A stretch of DNA of 6,436 nucleotides, from positions 1 through 6,436 of the forward strand of contig CAZVVN010000119.1 in NCBI GenBank assembly GCA_964630665.1, written 5' to 3'. Under the pieces are notes generated by a model. It did no database searches. It saw only the letters and a list, made by a program, of their open reading frames with translations, and had not been told where the DNA came from. Positions 6,301 through 6,436 of the stretch are shown here, piece by piece (the stretch's first letter is position 1; every line of letters begins with the position of its first letter). Source of the DNA: UBA9619 sp964630665 (GTDB taxonomy: Bacteria > Pseudomonadota > Gammaproteobacteria > Arenicellales > UBA868). A program made the translations under genes and the position numbers.

Positions 6301-6332
6301 GCACCAGGCCGTAAAGCCGGACGGCCCGGTGC
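6301..6332. repeat. 12-bp inverted repeat in the pcnB / tRNA-Glu intergenic region
   Basis: GCACCAGGCCGT (6301-6312) and ACGGCCCGGTGC (6321-6332) form a stem around an 8-base loop. On the plus strand one A-C mismatch interrupts it. On the minus strand, the strand of pcnB, the mismatch becomes a G-U wobble and all 12 pairs form. There is no T-run on either side, so it is not a standard terminator. Its foot lies about 100 bases upstream of the pcnB ATG, where it could be a leader structure. Nothing else in 6202-6382 is convincing. TATGGT at 6347-6352, 31 bases before the tRNA, might be a tRNA -10 box but has no good -35. Confidence 0.6.
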
Positions 6333-6382
6333 GAAGACACAATCCCTATGGTAGCATCCTCGCAGATCAAACCGATCGCCGC

Positions 6383-6436
6383 GCTCCCTTCGTCTAGCGG
6401 TCAGGACGCTGGCCTCTCACGCCGGAAACAGGGGTT
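6383..6436 (+). tRNA. tRNA-Glu (anticodon CTC), 3' part cut by the window edge
   Basis: Bases 6383-6389 (GCTCCCT) are the 5' acceptor strand, followed by T8 C9. The D stem is GTC (6392-6394) with GAC (6405-6407) around TAGCGG. The anticodon stem CTGGC (6409-6413) pairs with GCCGG (6421-6425), and the loop CTCTCAC puts CTC at 6416-6418, reading GAG as glutamate. The variable loop is AAAC and the T stem begins AGGGG (6430-6434), with TT of the T loop at the last two bases. The TTCGTCTAG start and ACAGGGGTT end match bacterial tRNA-Glu. The T loop, 3' acceptor strand and CCA are outside the window. Divergent from pcnB. Confidence 0.92.

Noticed and set aside
1..6436. CRISPR arrays, insertion sequences, phage or defence genes
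   Set aside because: No regular direct repeats with spacers, no transposase or integrase motifs, and no toxin-antitoxin or defence domains were seen in the coding regions.

Overview
This window looks like a piece of a gammaproteobacterial chromosome. The evidence is a poly(A) polymerase I (pcnB) directly upstream of folK, SMC-type scpA and scpB rather than mukBEF, an RluB-type pseudouridine synthase, and a HugZ/HutZ-type heme protein. Codons are fairly GC-rich. I cannot name the genus, but a lineage outside the enterics is likely because it uses the ScpAB system.

Layout. The left edge (2-151) holds the C-terminal end of an unrecognised plus-strand protein. It is followed within 5 bases by a SABATH-type carboxyl methyltransferase (157-1296). 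After a 70-base gap comes a TTG-started HugZ/HutZ-like protein (1367-1900). These three run rightward and may be one transcript. They converge with a leftward housekeeping block that reads, from right to left, pcnB (6201-4927), folK (4930-4406, a GTGA overlap), a 163-base gap, scpA (4242-3424), scpB (3424-2699, a one-base overlap) and rluB (2754-1936, overlapping scpB). At the right edge, divergent from pcnB, is the first part of a tRNA-Glu with anticodon CTC (6383-6436). The pcnB/tRNA intergenic region carries a 12-bp inverted repeat.

Functional reading. The leftward block is core RNA, folate and chromosome biology: 3' polyadenylation of RNA, the pterin pyrophosphokinase step of folate synthesis, the kleisin and kite subunits of the SMC complex, and 23S rRNA pseudouridylation. 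The rightward block is the accessory part. Its SABATH enzyme has no substrate that can be read from the sequence, and its association with a HugZ-like heme protein is the least explained feature of the window. I found no CRISPR array, transposase, phage gene or defence system. There is no strong evidence for an undescribed system here.
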